From assembly GCF_022682495.2 (NCBI RefSeq), contig NC_071398.1, positions 94,019,705 through 94,083,704 on the forward strand: a DNA stretch of 64,000 nt. The letters are read 5' to 3'. This stretch comes from Desmodus rotundus. Lineage: Eukaryota > Chordata > Mammalia > Chiroptera > Phyllostomidae. A model generated the notes under the pieces. That model was given only the letters and a program-made list of their open reading frames with translations. It was not told where the DNA came from and ran no database searches. A program made the position numbers and the translations under genes. Below, in pieces: positions 24,961 through 36,624 of the stretch (its first letter is position 1; the number at the start of each line of letters is the position of its first letter).

Positions 24961-26609
24961 CTAGAGCTCAGTTTTGTGGGGTATTGGGCGGCCCACTCCC
25001 TTTGCTCAAGCCACTCCCCAAATATTTGCAATTCATGGGAGCTTCAGTGAAAGGAATGATGGAACTGGCTGTTAAAGAATCCACGCTGTCTTCTACTCAA
25101 CTTTACACCCATCTGCATGGCAGAGTAACAATTTCAGGAGAGACCAAACTGCATCCTAATTGGTCAGATGAGACCTGCCCTCCGCAGCCCCTAGTCCGAA
25201 GCATAACTGAGCTGACAACCTCTTCACTCTCAAGGAGAAGTGGCTTTAGCCACAGTCACTAACCACACACAGGGGCCTGGACCTCTGTCTTAGCCCCCAA
25301 ATGGGGCCCTGGATACTCCCTCCAAAATAAAGAAAAAAGGTGGAGGCCCCACACTCCAGCTGGATGGTCATTTAGGACCAGAACAAGGCCTAGGGGAGGG
25401 TTTTCAAGAACAAGAACATGTCCCTCAGGACTTGTCCCAGAGGCGAACTCCTAGGACGAAGCAATCAAGCAGATGGGGTTCTTGGGGATTTTCCTCTTGA
25501 TCTAAGAGCAAATAGGATGTGACTTTAGGCAAGCCATTCCACTTTCAGTGCCTGATAGGGACTTCCTCCATGTTGGAATGGGGCCACCCAGCAACTAGGG
25601 ACATGCTGGGTGAACAGGTGTTTCCAACCCCGTGAAGACCAATGAATAGGGTGGTTGCTTCACCAGCTCTCTCCCAGGACCTATGCCTTGCCTTGACCTT
25701 CCCTCCAGGAGACTGGGCTCACTGGTGGAGCAAATGAGTGTGGCCGACCAGTCACAGCCATCTCCTGGTGGTCTGTAGCCGTTGGCCCTTCCTTGGGGTT
25801 GCCCAGGCTGGCAGACTGCTTCTCCCTTCTGCTGCTAGGCAGAGCCATCACGGTACCCGTGGTATAGCTGCAGGCGATCCCGCACCCCACCCCCTCTGCT
25901 TTTTGTGGCCTCCTCCTTTGTGACTGCTACAGCATATGTTTTATTAAAAGGGAAAGATGAGGGAGACAAGAGGTTATGTACATGGGCATGCTCAAGAATC
26001 TTAAGACTGAAAATCTCCTGCTCAATGCGAAGTGCCTAAGGGCTTTGGCATTTTGCCGGCTCTAAGTAAACCCCAACAGGGACTTTTGGGTGGGGAGACA
26101 GGAAATGGAAGAAAAGCAAGGCTCTCTCTTAGGAGAGTCTGCCTCTAAAATATGAAAAGATTTTTCTCCTGTTTTCTTGAAATTTGCCTGGGAGCCCTCC
26201 ATAGCTTCATCCAGTTTTTGTGATAAGGTATTGATAAGCGCTCTGACCTTCAGCTCTGTTTTTCCCATAATGTACGGCTTAGGCTCACTGAGAGTGGGTG
26301 GAAGGCTAGGTAATTTTCAACGCCTAGAGAGATGTCCAACATTTCAGTCCTCTGCCTGGTCCGAGGAGCAGTGTCCTCTAGGCTAAAATGCGCTTCAAAT
26401 AATCAACCCAAGTGTAGGGTCTTTCCAGGATGCAAGTGGAGAAGTGGCATAGGGTAACCCGCCCTGCCCCCATCACATGATCCCGCCCTTTTAACTTGTG
26501 CTGCCCTCAGCATCTCTGCCAGCTGGCGTCCTTTCCCTTTTTTCTCCCTCTTTCAACAAATCCCACTCCACCCCACCCCCCCGAGGCGCAATACAAACGA
26601 TCCCTCCTT

Positions 26610-26745
26610 GCAGGACTGATAGATAGCTCTCATTATCTGGACAAATCAATTGCAGATTAATTAGGTCAGCCTCACGAATCTCTGGTATTGAACGGCTGCT
26701 TAGAATGTAGATTGCCATTTGCCTTTTCCCAGATGTAAGCCTGTT
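26610..26745. promoter_or_regulatory. Candidate conserved non-coding element
   Basis: This unique stretch contains GACTGATAGATAGCTCTCATTATC (GATA-like cores), CAATTGCAGATTAATTAGG (paired homeodomain cores) and GAATGTAGATTGCC. No repeat or coding match is seen. Function is inferred from motif composition only. Confidence 0.25.
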
Positions 26746-27049
26746 TTCCTAACCAGACTGTAAGATCACTGAGGGCAAAGGCAAGGTGTGCCCCCCAGTG
26801 CCCTGAGGCCAGTGCCAGAGGCAAGCTGTCTGTCCCTGCAACCTCCCCTTCCTGCAGAATACAGAGAAACCGAATCACAACATGGTTGTGAGATTAAGCC
26901 AATCCTTAGGAGAAGCCCTGGAGCCTGGGGTGGGGAGACCCACTCCACCCCCGACTTTCCCTTCGTTGCCCTGTGGCCCCGAGTAAAAGCAGTTGGGTCA
27001 CCATCCCCCGGGTCCTCTGCCCTTGCTTTTCCAAGAAGGAGGCTAGAAT

Positions 27050-27210
27050 CATTCTAGCTCTATTTCTTAGGGTAATCAAAGATTAATGAGACAATAAGCC
27101 ATGTGAGGATTAATTAGGTGAGCTCCCTACAATGCTCCCAGCCCTCTGGAAAAGGATGTCGTTATAAAATGTAGACAAGGTCTTATTTAAGAGAAAGAGT
27201 GGAATTGCCA
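27050..27210. promoter_or_regulatory. Candidate conserved non-coding element
   Basis: It contains AATCAAAGATTAATGAGACAATAAGCC (TCF/LEF-like CAAAG and TAAT cores) and GAGGATTAATTAGGTGAGC, in unique sequence. The GATTAATTAGGT block nearly repeats one at 26654-26666. Function is inference. Confidence 0.25.
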
Positions 27211-28299
27211 AAAATACACTGCACAGTGGGGAAAACAAACCACTAAGCAGGAAACCTCAACACTAAGCATCCCAGTCAGCAGAAAGTGCCCACGCAGATG
27301 TCTCCATCCCTCCAGATTACCTCTTGTTTGTGAGCAGGGGAGGGATTTTGGAGCATGTCAGGGAGGAGGGGATCTCTTTAATGTGACGCTCCCCAGTGGC
27401 TAGCCTGTGCCTGGGGAGAGAGGATCAGAAGGAGCTGATGACGCAGGGACGTTCTTTGCCCTCTGGCCTTGCTCAGTAAACAACCTGTTAGGAGACCAGA
27501 AAGGAACACCCAGAGGATGATCTTTAAGGGCCAGAAAGGAGCAGATGCTCCCCAGCCTTGAGACTAGCCCAGGGCTACCAGCACAGGTTCGCTCCTCCCT
27601 CCCCAGCCCTTCCCTCCTCTCCTCCTCTGGTGCCCACACTGCAGCACACATCACCCCATTCTGGGAGCCAAAGCTGGCCCCATTTTGGCTGAGGAGGGAG
27701 AAGCCGAGCCAGGGATGCTTCTGTCTTCTCCATGGCTGCAGCCCACCTGTCAAACCCTGTGGGGGTAGCTGCCCTCCAGTAGGGAAGCCCACGGGCTGAC
27801 ATGTGCTCCCTTTTCTTCAAACATCTCATGGTATCCATGCTCTGCACCGGCCCAAATCCTATCTCTCCTCCAGAAGCCCAGCGGGCATCGTTCCCCAAAG
27901 TAGGCAACAGCAGTGACATCAGTAAGGTTCCAGGACCATATGGGAGCCTTGCTGGGTCATGCCCCTCAAGCTGCAAAGCAACTTATTCCAGCTGAGAGGG
28001 AACTCCGGGAGTCCTGCCTTAAACAAATAACATACACACAACTGTGTGAAGTCGAAAGGGAAAAGACACCAACTCCAGCATCCCTCTGCTGCCGCCTGAT
28101 GTCATCAGACTGCCCCCCAGGGGATTCTGTAAAATACTTGAGCTGCTGGGTTAACACTGGCGTTGCATGCATTCGAGAGAGCGTGGTCAGAGAGTGTCCC
28201 TTCCACATGCCCATGTCTGCAGAAGGATGGAGGCAAAGATACTTGACTGACAGTATGCTTGTCACCTCCTGATGGTCTGTGCTGACAAATCACTGTCCC

Positions 28300-28530
28300 T
28301 GTTGGATAAGGCCCAGATGACCCAGCTATAAGCAGGCTGTTTTAATTGCTCTCCTTTTCACCATACATTTCTTTCTGCTCAGGGCACCGGCTCCCAGGGC
28401 TGGGAAGAGCACACACACCGTTCTTCATGGAGGGGTCTGTTCAATCACGTTACAGTGCATTGGCTTGATTATTAGTTAATATTTGGCTTAGGTCTATATA
28501 CCCTGGCTAAATATGTGCCAGGCAGAGGGA
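28300..28530. promoter_or_regulatory. Candidate conserved non-coding element
   Basis: This AT-rich unique sequence holds GCTGTTTTAATTGCTCTCC, GATTATTAGTTAATATTTGGC and CTATATACCCTGG. It lies about 1.3 kb left of the CpG island at 29640. It could be a promoter-proximal enhancer, but I have motif composition only. Confidence 0.22.
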
Positions 28531-29639
28531 CTGCTTGGTGAGGAGAAAACTCCTCTGGGCTGGAGCAGCAGCTCCCAAGTTCAGGCTCCTACGAGGAAGG
28601 AACACTCCAGCATCTGGGGCCTGGGCAGAGAGCTGTACATGCATGTTTCTGTCGGCAGGCAGCCCGCTTCCTGCATACAGCTGTGAGCACAGGCACACGC
28701 ACACACAACCACAGGCACCACCAGACGGTGCATCCAGACCATCACAGAGATGGCCAGATAATGTCAGCACGCCCCTCCTTCCAAGTGTGCAGCCAGCCTC
28801 AACTCAATCAATGGGCTCCTGCCACCACCCTGGGGAGACGATCTGCCGCCTGTGGGGCTCACTCTTCAGAATTTTTTTTCTTAGCTGCATGTGCCTGGGA
28901 GAAAGAGACAGGCCTCCGCAGACATGTCATGAAGCTGTATGAACACGTGAGCGTCTATGTTCATCTCTGTATCACATAGCCTGACCTCAGCTCTTCGGGG
29001 TCCTCCTCAAACATCGTGAACCACGTACAGTCTCTGCCGGGCAGGCAGGAGTCCTTGTCATTTTCTGCGATTGTGCAGCCCGACTGGATTTTCCGGAGCT
29101 AATGGGAGTTGCACCAACTTTGAGGACTTAAACCAGGTAAAAGCAATATAGGTCAGGCAGAGTGCCCAAGCCCTGTGACAGCCATGCGACAGCATGAAGC
29201 AGGGACAGGGCCATCTCTAGAGCTACACCCCCAAGTGCACCGCTCAGCCCCACCAAACAAACTGTGAGATGGGATCCTTCCTTCTGCCTGCAACTGCCAG
29301 GCACCAGGGCAACAGGGTTATAAGAGGGCAAATGATCCCCTTGCCAAGGGACACCCCAAAAGGACAACGAAAGGGGGACAGAGGGAAAACCACCCCAACC
29401 CTGCACTATTACCTTGGATCCTTGCAAGAGCCCTCCTGGCTGTATCAGCTGCTCCCCAAACCTCCGCCGACTGGGAGGAGACTCCTAAAAGATTCCAGGT
29501 TTTTGTGTAACATCTCCAGTGGCAGCTTTCCAAAGTTTCTACTTCATGATTTCTTGTGACTCTTTCTCATTTGGGGAAACGCGAATGCCTCCCCTTCAGC
29601 TTGTGAGAGGGAAGGGAAGTCTTTTTCCAAATTCTCTTG

Positions 29640-30370
29640 CTCCCCGCTTTGCCGCCGCTGCTGCTGCTACACCACTTGCCGGCTGCCTTCCCGCTGAGCA
29701 GCCGGGATCCCAGACACCCAAAGCAGGCTCGAAGTGGGGCTTCGGCGCTGGGTCCGGGTGCACACGGGGTGCAGAGGGAAGGAAAGTGCAACACCCGACC
29801 AGGGGAATCCCCTGTCCCTCCACCGAAGAGGAACCCAAGATCTCGCCTTCCTTGCAACTCTGAAGGGATTCACCCGCCCTCTCTCTCTCTCTCTCTCCCA
29901 AAATCACTGCCTCGCACATGGGCAAAGCCCGTTCCTCCGGCTTCAGCGCTCGCTCGGCTGCCCGCCGACCTGTCCCTGCACTCGCTCCGCACAGCAGGTG
30001 CCCATCCCCGGGCCAGCGTGAACGGGATGCTCCAGAGCAGCGGAGGCGCTTCCCCGGCTGCCGCCAGCGGCTCCCGAGGCAAGCGGATTCCAGCCCCGGA
30101 TGCAGCCGCGCGTTCCTGCTTGGACTCTGCGCTCCGCACCTAAGCAGTGTCACCTGCAGACTCAGACACCAGATGAGTGTCTTAAGATAACAATGCTGCC
30201 GGGCCAGCCTCTCTCTTCCTTTCTTATGCACGTAGCTTGGCAGCCAATGGGACACTGCGCTACAATCCCCACGGGCGCCCATTGGCTGGCGGCTTGGCAG
30301 GGGGCGGGCTCGGAGCCTCCCCGCTGTCTCGTTCGGTCAGCAGCCAGGCGGGGGACCAGCTCCGTTAACC
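29640..30370 (-). promoter_or_regulatory. BRINP2: CpG island, probable BRINP2 promoter and 5' exon
   Basis: The block is GC-rich and dense in CpG, while its flanks are CpG-poor. At its right end are two CCAAT boxes in opposite orientation and a GGGGCGGG box at 30301. It lies about 6 kb left of the ASTN1 start codon, and human BRINP2 begins a few kilobases from ASTN1 on the opposite strand. I therefore infer transcription to the left, starting near 30150-30240. The splice donor of the untranslated first exon is not resolved; minus-strand candidates are CAG|GTGACA near 30152 and AAG|GTAATA near 29413. BRINP2 encodes a secreted or luminal MACPF-domain neuronal protein. Another bidirectional or non-coding transcript is possible. 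Confidence 0.55.
30241..30288. promoter_or_regulatory. Inverted pair of CCAAT boxes (NF-Y type)
   Basis: CAGCCAATGGG at 30241-30251 and CCCATTGGCTG at 30278-30288 are perfect 11-base reverse complements, each containing the CCAAT pentamer in an NF-Y-like context. A GC box follows at 30301-30308. Such an arrangement is typical of TATA-less CpG-island promoters. It supports a promoter here but does not fix its direction. Confidence 0.75.
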
Positions 30371-30682
30371 CTCCCGCCTTGCAGCAGGGACTTTGGTGTG
30401 GGTACGGAGGGCTTGGACACTGTCTGGGCTGGGAGTGGGAGAGTGTCAGAGGCTGAGGAAAAGGAAGAAGCTGGGGAGCTAGTTCCATTTTCTTCTCATC
30501 TTCCTGAGTTACAATAATCATTTGTCCCAGACCATTTTGTTTGCTTAACTAGAATTCCCAGATATGGGGACTCATTTGAGTCCTTCTCCTTCTAATTTGA
30601 GGTTTTATTCCGTTGTTTTTGTGTACTCGGTCCTGAATTACTTAATTAGAAAAGAGCCCCCAAGTGAGAAATACTTATGTCA

Positions 30683-30683
<1 letters not shown>

Positions 30684-30720
<37 letters not shown>

Positions 30721-30768
30721 GCGGGGGGGGGGGGGGGGGGAGGGGGGGAGGGAGGGAGGGAGGAAAGA
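30684..30768. repeat. (GT)n(GA)n and G-run tract
   Basis: A GT repeat passes into a GA repeat, then a run of 18 or more G (the count is unreliable in any assembly), then GGGAGGGAGGGAGGG. Such sequence can form Z-DNA, H-DNA and G-quadruplexes. It lies about 400 bp upstream of the inferred BRINP2 promoter. Confidence 0.97.
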
Positions 30769-31096
30769 GGAGAAACTCAGAAGAGTAGACAGAAACAGAT
30801 TTAGAGACTTTGAGCAGCTAAATCAAGAAACATTCTGTCCCCAAACCGGGATGGTAAAGACAGAGGCAAGACGAACTTCTGCGGAGAAACGAAGGAGGGA
30901 AATGTCCTGCCTCCCAAAGAGGGAATTGTTCTGCCTGTGCTGTTTTCCTTCTGCGCGTCTCCTTTCACTTCAGTGAGTGCCAGGAAGAGGGACTGTGCGT
31001 CTCCATTTGGTTTTTAAAGGGAGACCAGAGATTCAGAACAGGACCAGCCTTGTTTCTGTGAGGCAGGTGCTGTAGCTGAGCCTGTGAATGGCGGTG

Positions 31097-31121
31097 TGGG
31101 GGCGGGGGGGGGGGTGGGGGG
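31097..31121. repeat. G-rich tract, quadruplex-capable
   Basis: GTGGGGGCGGGGGGGGGGGTGGGGGG contains at least four runs of three or more G within 25 bases. Confidence 0.9.
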
Positions 31122-32024
31122 AGAGGAAAATGTTAACTACGAATCAAAGGGTGTAAAATATATCCTTTATGTCCAAATGAGGATGCAAAACTGAATAATG
31201 TGCAGCTAACTAGCATACTACACTAAATTTTTGGCAAGAGCTCAGGGTTGGAGCTGGCACAGGAATTTGGGGGTTTCACAGAGGGTCATGTGGTGGGAGA
31301 AATATAGAAAGAATTCACAGTCAGCAAGGGAGATAACTGTTTGGTTTAGTTCCTTAAATGAAGAGCAACACCAAAAGATCATTTTATTGGAAGAAAATGG
31401 AAAAATAAAAGAATGCAGAGGTTTAATAAATATCAAAGTAGTATTAATTGGGATTAGCTAAAAAGCATCAAGGAACCTGGTGTTCTGAATGAATGGAGGA
31501 AAATTAGAAATTGTCCTCGTATACACATCCTTAGTCCCACCCACCCGTCACTTTCACCTGTATTCCCTCCTCCGTATCTTACACAGGTTTGACCCTCCTT
31601 CTCCATCCTGTAGGTATTTGTTTGCATAAGTTACAAAATGTTTCAGAGTGGTGGTCCCAGAGGGTCTCCAGCTCTCCTATTGGATAAAATATCCAACTGA
31701 ACCAATGACAGCCTAAATCTTTTGCTGTCCAACTGCCATTTATTCCTGTGCTTCTTAGTGACAGAGGCCCCCTGAGCTTGTCCCAGGTGATAAGACGTTT
31801 AAGTGTTGAGACTCTCATAAAATTGGAGGAGGGAGTGAGTAAAAGGAAGGAGTAGTTGAACAAATTGTTACCAATTTCAATGGAAAGGAAGTTAAATTTT
31901 CCAAGATCTCTAAGGGAAAAGGAAAGGGGGTGAAGTTGGGAGACAAGAAAACAACTTGAAAAAAGAAAAGCTTGCCTGTACTTTCTTTTCCTATGAAGTC
32001 CTAAGCCCTGTAAAAAAAACTGAT

Positions 32025-32480
32025 TTAATATACATTACAAAATTCTACAAGTGTACACTTTGATGACTTTTTGCCTAGATATGTGGCAGTGTGAACCCTA
32101 GTCACATAATTTCTGGCGCCCCAAGGAGTTTGTCCCGCCCTTCTCTGTCAAAACCTCTCTTCCTCCAGGGATAACCAGTACTGTGATTTCCATCTTCAAA
32201 AATTAATGTTATCTGTTCTTGGAATCCATGAATATAGAGTCTTAGACTATCCACTCTTATGTCTCTGGTTTCTTTCATTTATTAATTTGTGAGATTCACC
32301 CATGTAACTGCATGCTTATTTTTTATTGCTGTGTAGTGTTTTGTTACATGACTGTATGACATTCTCCAGTTGAAGCATATTTGGATTGCTTCCATTTTTT
32401 GTCTATTATGAGTAAACCTGCTATGAATGTTCTTGTACATGTCTTTTGGTAAACACGTACAATCATTTATCCTGAATATT
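32025..32480 (-). repeat. L1 LINE 3' region, antisense
   Basis: The plus strand reads 'cattctccagttgaagcatatttggattgcttccattttttgtctattatgagtaaacctgctatgaatgttcttgtacatg'. This is the reverse complement of the end of an old L1 ORF2 and 3' UTR. The frame is broken. Confidence 0.7.
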
Positions 32481-32783
32481 CAGCTAAGAGTGGAAATCAC
32501 TTAACTTGCTTCTGGCTACTACATGGGGGGAAAAAACCTCACGCAGAAGATTCTGAAACCTACGTTCTTTTGGAAGTAATTGAATATGCAGATGATAGCA
32601 AAAGCTATCACACTGAGCACCAACTAAATGCCTAAAATATGTCAGCTCCTTTATACGTAATCTCATTTCCTTCTCACATGTATTCTAAAAAGCATGTTTT
32701 ATTGTTTCTATTTGGCTAATAGGAATATTGACTGTAATACATTGTGTCAAAAAATAGCCCTTGGCCGCCTAAGGTGGTGTGCT

Positions 32784-32808
32784 TGTGTGTGTGTGTGTGT
32801 GTGTGTGT
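32784..32808. repeat. (GT)n microsatellite
   Basis: A perfect GT dinucleotide run of about 25 bases in otherwise unique sequence. Confidence 0.97.
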
Positions 32809-33304
32809 AAATCCCGTGAGAGGAACTCTGAGAAAAGGAAATGATGGGAAGTCTCACTGCACGGAAGAAGCTGGATGTGGCCTGTGGAGATGGGACGAGC
32901 TGGAGAACATGAAGTGGTGTGTTCCAGGTGCACAAAATGTATGGGAGGAGTAAAAATGAAAAACGGGCTTTAATTTGGCTGGGTTGTGTATGTATGTTGT
33001 GGGGTGGGGAGGGGGAGGGAAGGATAGTGTAGTAAGCAATAAATCTAAGAGAATAAATAAGCATGAGATTTGGAAGAGTTTTTGAATTTCTAAGCCATGC
33101 TTGAACTTATTCCCATAGCAGGGGAAACCTTTAGAATGGCTTAAGGAAGCAAGATTTCCTGAAGATCAGCCTGCTAGCTGTGTGAGGAATAGGTTACCAG
33201 CAGGGGAAGCATCTGGAAGCTATTATGAGTCAAGGAGCAAGGCCATGGGTACTTGAATTCGGGGGGCTGGATCTCAGGAGAAAGTCAGGATGGGGGATGA
33301 CAGG

Positions 33305-33495
33305 AACTGATATTTGGCAGTGCCTTAGTGAACGTAAACACTTGTATTATCTCAAGCCTATGGGGTGGGCAGAGATCACTGACCCCATTTCATGGAGAGC
33401 ACACTGAAGCTAAGAATGGTTCAGGTTCACCTTCAAATAGGCAAATTACGGAGTTGAGACTTGAACCCAGCTCTGTGGTTTCACTACCTAATGTT
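33305..33495 (-). repeat. MIR SINE, antisense
   Basis: The segments 'ttgtattatctcaagcctatgggg', 'tcatggagagcacactgaagctaagaatgg' and 'tgagacttgaacccagctctgtggtttcac' follow antisense MIR order. Confidence 0.7.
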
Positions 33496-34147
33496 GGCTG
33501 TACACAAAGGTAAACACTGAAATGCATAGAAATTTCTTCCAGTCCCGTTTAAATGTAAAACATTACACAGTACAGTTGGGCTGGTTTCTGTGAACTTCAA
33601 CCTCTCTTCCATCTCTAGGTGTTTAAGTCCCTAAGAGGAGGCCATGTGACATTGTATCCAAGTTTATAGGAATGCAGTGCTCAGGCAAAATACTATCTTC
33701 TTTTATTGGTACAGTTTTCTTGCTCAAATATTTCATAGAGAAAGAAGCCGTTAAAGGCTTCGACACCAACGTCCAAATATTTCCAACTACATATAGAGTT
33801 TAAAATGGCCATTTAATCCATGTATTATTTTTCTCGTGTCAGTGAGAAAGCATGTAAAAATGACTACAGATAGGCACAGAATGCTAGATATTGACTTACC
33901 AGAAAATCAACCCCACATGGCTCTCTCGGGTTTTCTAAAATGACTCAAGACACTTCAGAAAATTAGAAAGATTTCAAGATAATTGATTAGGTGCTGCTCA
34001 AAAGCAGGGGAGTACTTTTCTTCTCTCATCTGGCCATGCCTAGCCTAACATCCAGCGTGTGGCAGGTACGTATATGTTTATTGAATGAGTTACTGTGCCC
34101 CATAAAGTCCAGTTATCACCCATGTGTGCTCCTAGGTGTACCATCAC

Positions 34148-34292
34148 CGTGTGGTAGAAAGAGCACTGAGCAAAACAATCTCGTGGTCTCCACTCCATGT
34201 TAGCGGATTGGTCTTGGGTAAAGCACCAATTTCACTGGCCTCGATTTCTTCATCTGTTAAATGAGAAACTGGATTCATCAATGAGGTCGTGT
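34148..34292 (+). repeat. MIR SINE fragment
   Basis: The sense order 'gtggtagaaagagcactgagc', 'ggtcttgggtaaagcaccaatttcactggcc' and 'tttcttcatctgttaaatgagaaact' is clear. Confidence 0.75.
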
Positions 34293-35837
34293 CTTGCCAT
34301 TTCTCACATCCTAGGAATAAGTGTGTTTTCCCTGTCATTCACCCTGGCTTTTCAAGGGTGAACCTTGTGTAATTGAGTCTAATACTGCCTTTTATGCTAG
34401 CGAGAGTAGGAAAACAGTACCGTGGAGTCTTTCTCCACCTCCCTGCCTCCTAGGGGAGCAATGAGGGTGAGGATGAGTTTCAAAAGGTCAGTAGCTCATA
34501 AATCTGTGTTGCAGCACTTTGCCCTGCTCCATGGTAACATAGCTCTGGGTTAATTCTCAGGTACGTTAGATTCAGACTTGCAATAAAGTGGTTTTTTTTT
34601 TTTGTAAATATGACCCATTTTCTCTATTCCCATCCATCCACTAGAGTAACTTCGTGAAAATGTGTGGCAAAGTTTTTTTTTTTTTTTTTTTAAACATGCC
34701 CTTGCATATGCCAGTAAATTGACCACAGGTAGAATATGAATCAAGTTGTTTCTAAAATGGGGTCCTCTTTGAAGAGCGTGGTGCATTAAACTTCTAGAGA
34801 GTAGGAATTGCCTGTAACAGTCTTACAGCACCTGTTATTTAAATCGGCATTGAGTCCATGATGACGGAGAGGCATGCTTTTCAAACACCGTTGTTGGTTA
34901 TCATGTGAGAGCAAGTTCAGCCAAACATCAGATTCCAGCACACACATGTCATTTTCTGCCACTATTTATTCATACTGTTAGCATTTCAAGGCGACGCTGC
35001 CCGGCACTAATGGGGACCAAACTTATAGGCATTTTTGTTGCCGTTGTTGTTTTTATCTACCCTGTTCTACTTTCAATTGGGCTGAGATGATGTGGCCCAT
35101 ATCCAAGGATAGCCTCTTATTCCTTTTTCACTTGTAAAGATTGCTTAGAAACTTGTGTCTCATTTCCTTCCAGCCCTGGTGTAGTTACTGGATTCTCTGA
35201 AATTAAAGGCTCAACATTTCTTCCAGCTGGTGCTACTCTTTCTATCAATTATGGCATCCCTCAAGTCATCTTCGTGTTGGTTACAACAGATAACATTTGT
35301 AACAGAAATGAAACAGAGAGAGAGACGTTGCAAGTGAAAGTTCTGGTCTCCTTAACTGTGTGCAGTAGGTTGGCTTGGCCCTTTGTTGTTCACGACCACC
35401 TCTCCATCTCTCTGTGTCTGTGTAACTGGTATTTTCTGTAACTCTTTCTGCAAAGTTAGTGCTGAGTAAAAAATACACAGTGCATTGATCCCAGCAGCGG
35501 CTCATCCAATATACAAATCCAACGAGTGGTTAAAAAGACAAGAATGTGACCCCCTACATCCACAAAATAACTAGGGGTGGATTTGCATCGAGACAGACAT
35601 GGCCCCCGCTCCCGCTCTGAGTAGGGCCTTTTAGGTGTGTGTCTGCGTGTGCCCTTCCCAAGCCAGCAGGATGATGGTGAGGAAAGAGGACAATTTTGCA
35701 TAGCGAAGATCGAATTTTTAAAATGCCCTGCAGGTGGTTGATAGCCGAGCGTGAGCTCCTCCCGAAGGACACTAAGGGGAGAAAGGCTAGAGATCGGGCA
35801 ACCTGCCGGGGGCTGACCTGATTCCCTAGAATCCTCG

Positions 35838-36624
<787 letters not shown>

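Larger units (their letters stand above)
1..29400 (-). other. Inferred intron 1 of BRINP2, no exon found
   Basis: No open frame here resembles a known protein, and I found none of the BRINP2 coding sequence on the minus strand. The assignment as BRINP2 intron rests on synteny: human BRINP2 lies head to head with ASTN1, with a long first intron. Stretches in which I recognise nothing are 1-714, 930-1820, 2880-4300, 4430-6400, 7080-8340, 8420-9360, 9620-10890, 12530-13200, 16020-17640, 18612-19460, 19640-20460, 21050-22150, 23570-24440, 24960-26600 and 28540-29400. Those stretches look like ordinary single-copy or heavily decayed intronic DNA. The weak point is the left limit, because the window ends before any BRINP2 coding exon. 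Confidence 0.4.
30400..35837. other. Intergenic spacer between the two divergent promoters
   Basis: No coding frame of interest is seen. It holds simple repeats at 30684-30768 and 31097-31121, an antisense L1 end at 32025-32480, a GT repeat at 32784 and two MIRs at 33305 and 34148. I recognise nothing in 31125-32020, 32810-33300, 33500-34145 or 34295-35835. The last of these includes poly-T runs near 34590 and 34673. As the ASTN1 upstream flank, the region may contain shared enhancers. Confidence 0.6.

Noticed and set aside
29740..29765. Possible REST (RE1) half site GGCGCTGGGTCCGGG
   Set aside because: Only one half matches; the second half is absent at an allowed spacing.
29596..30282. 228-residue minus-strand open frame in the left CpG island
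   Set aside because: GC-rich islands have few stops; composition is low-complexity and unlike BRINP2 coding sequence.
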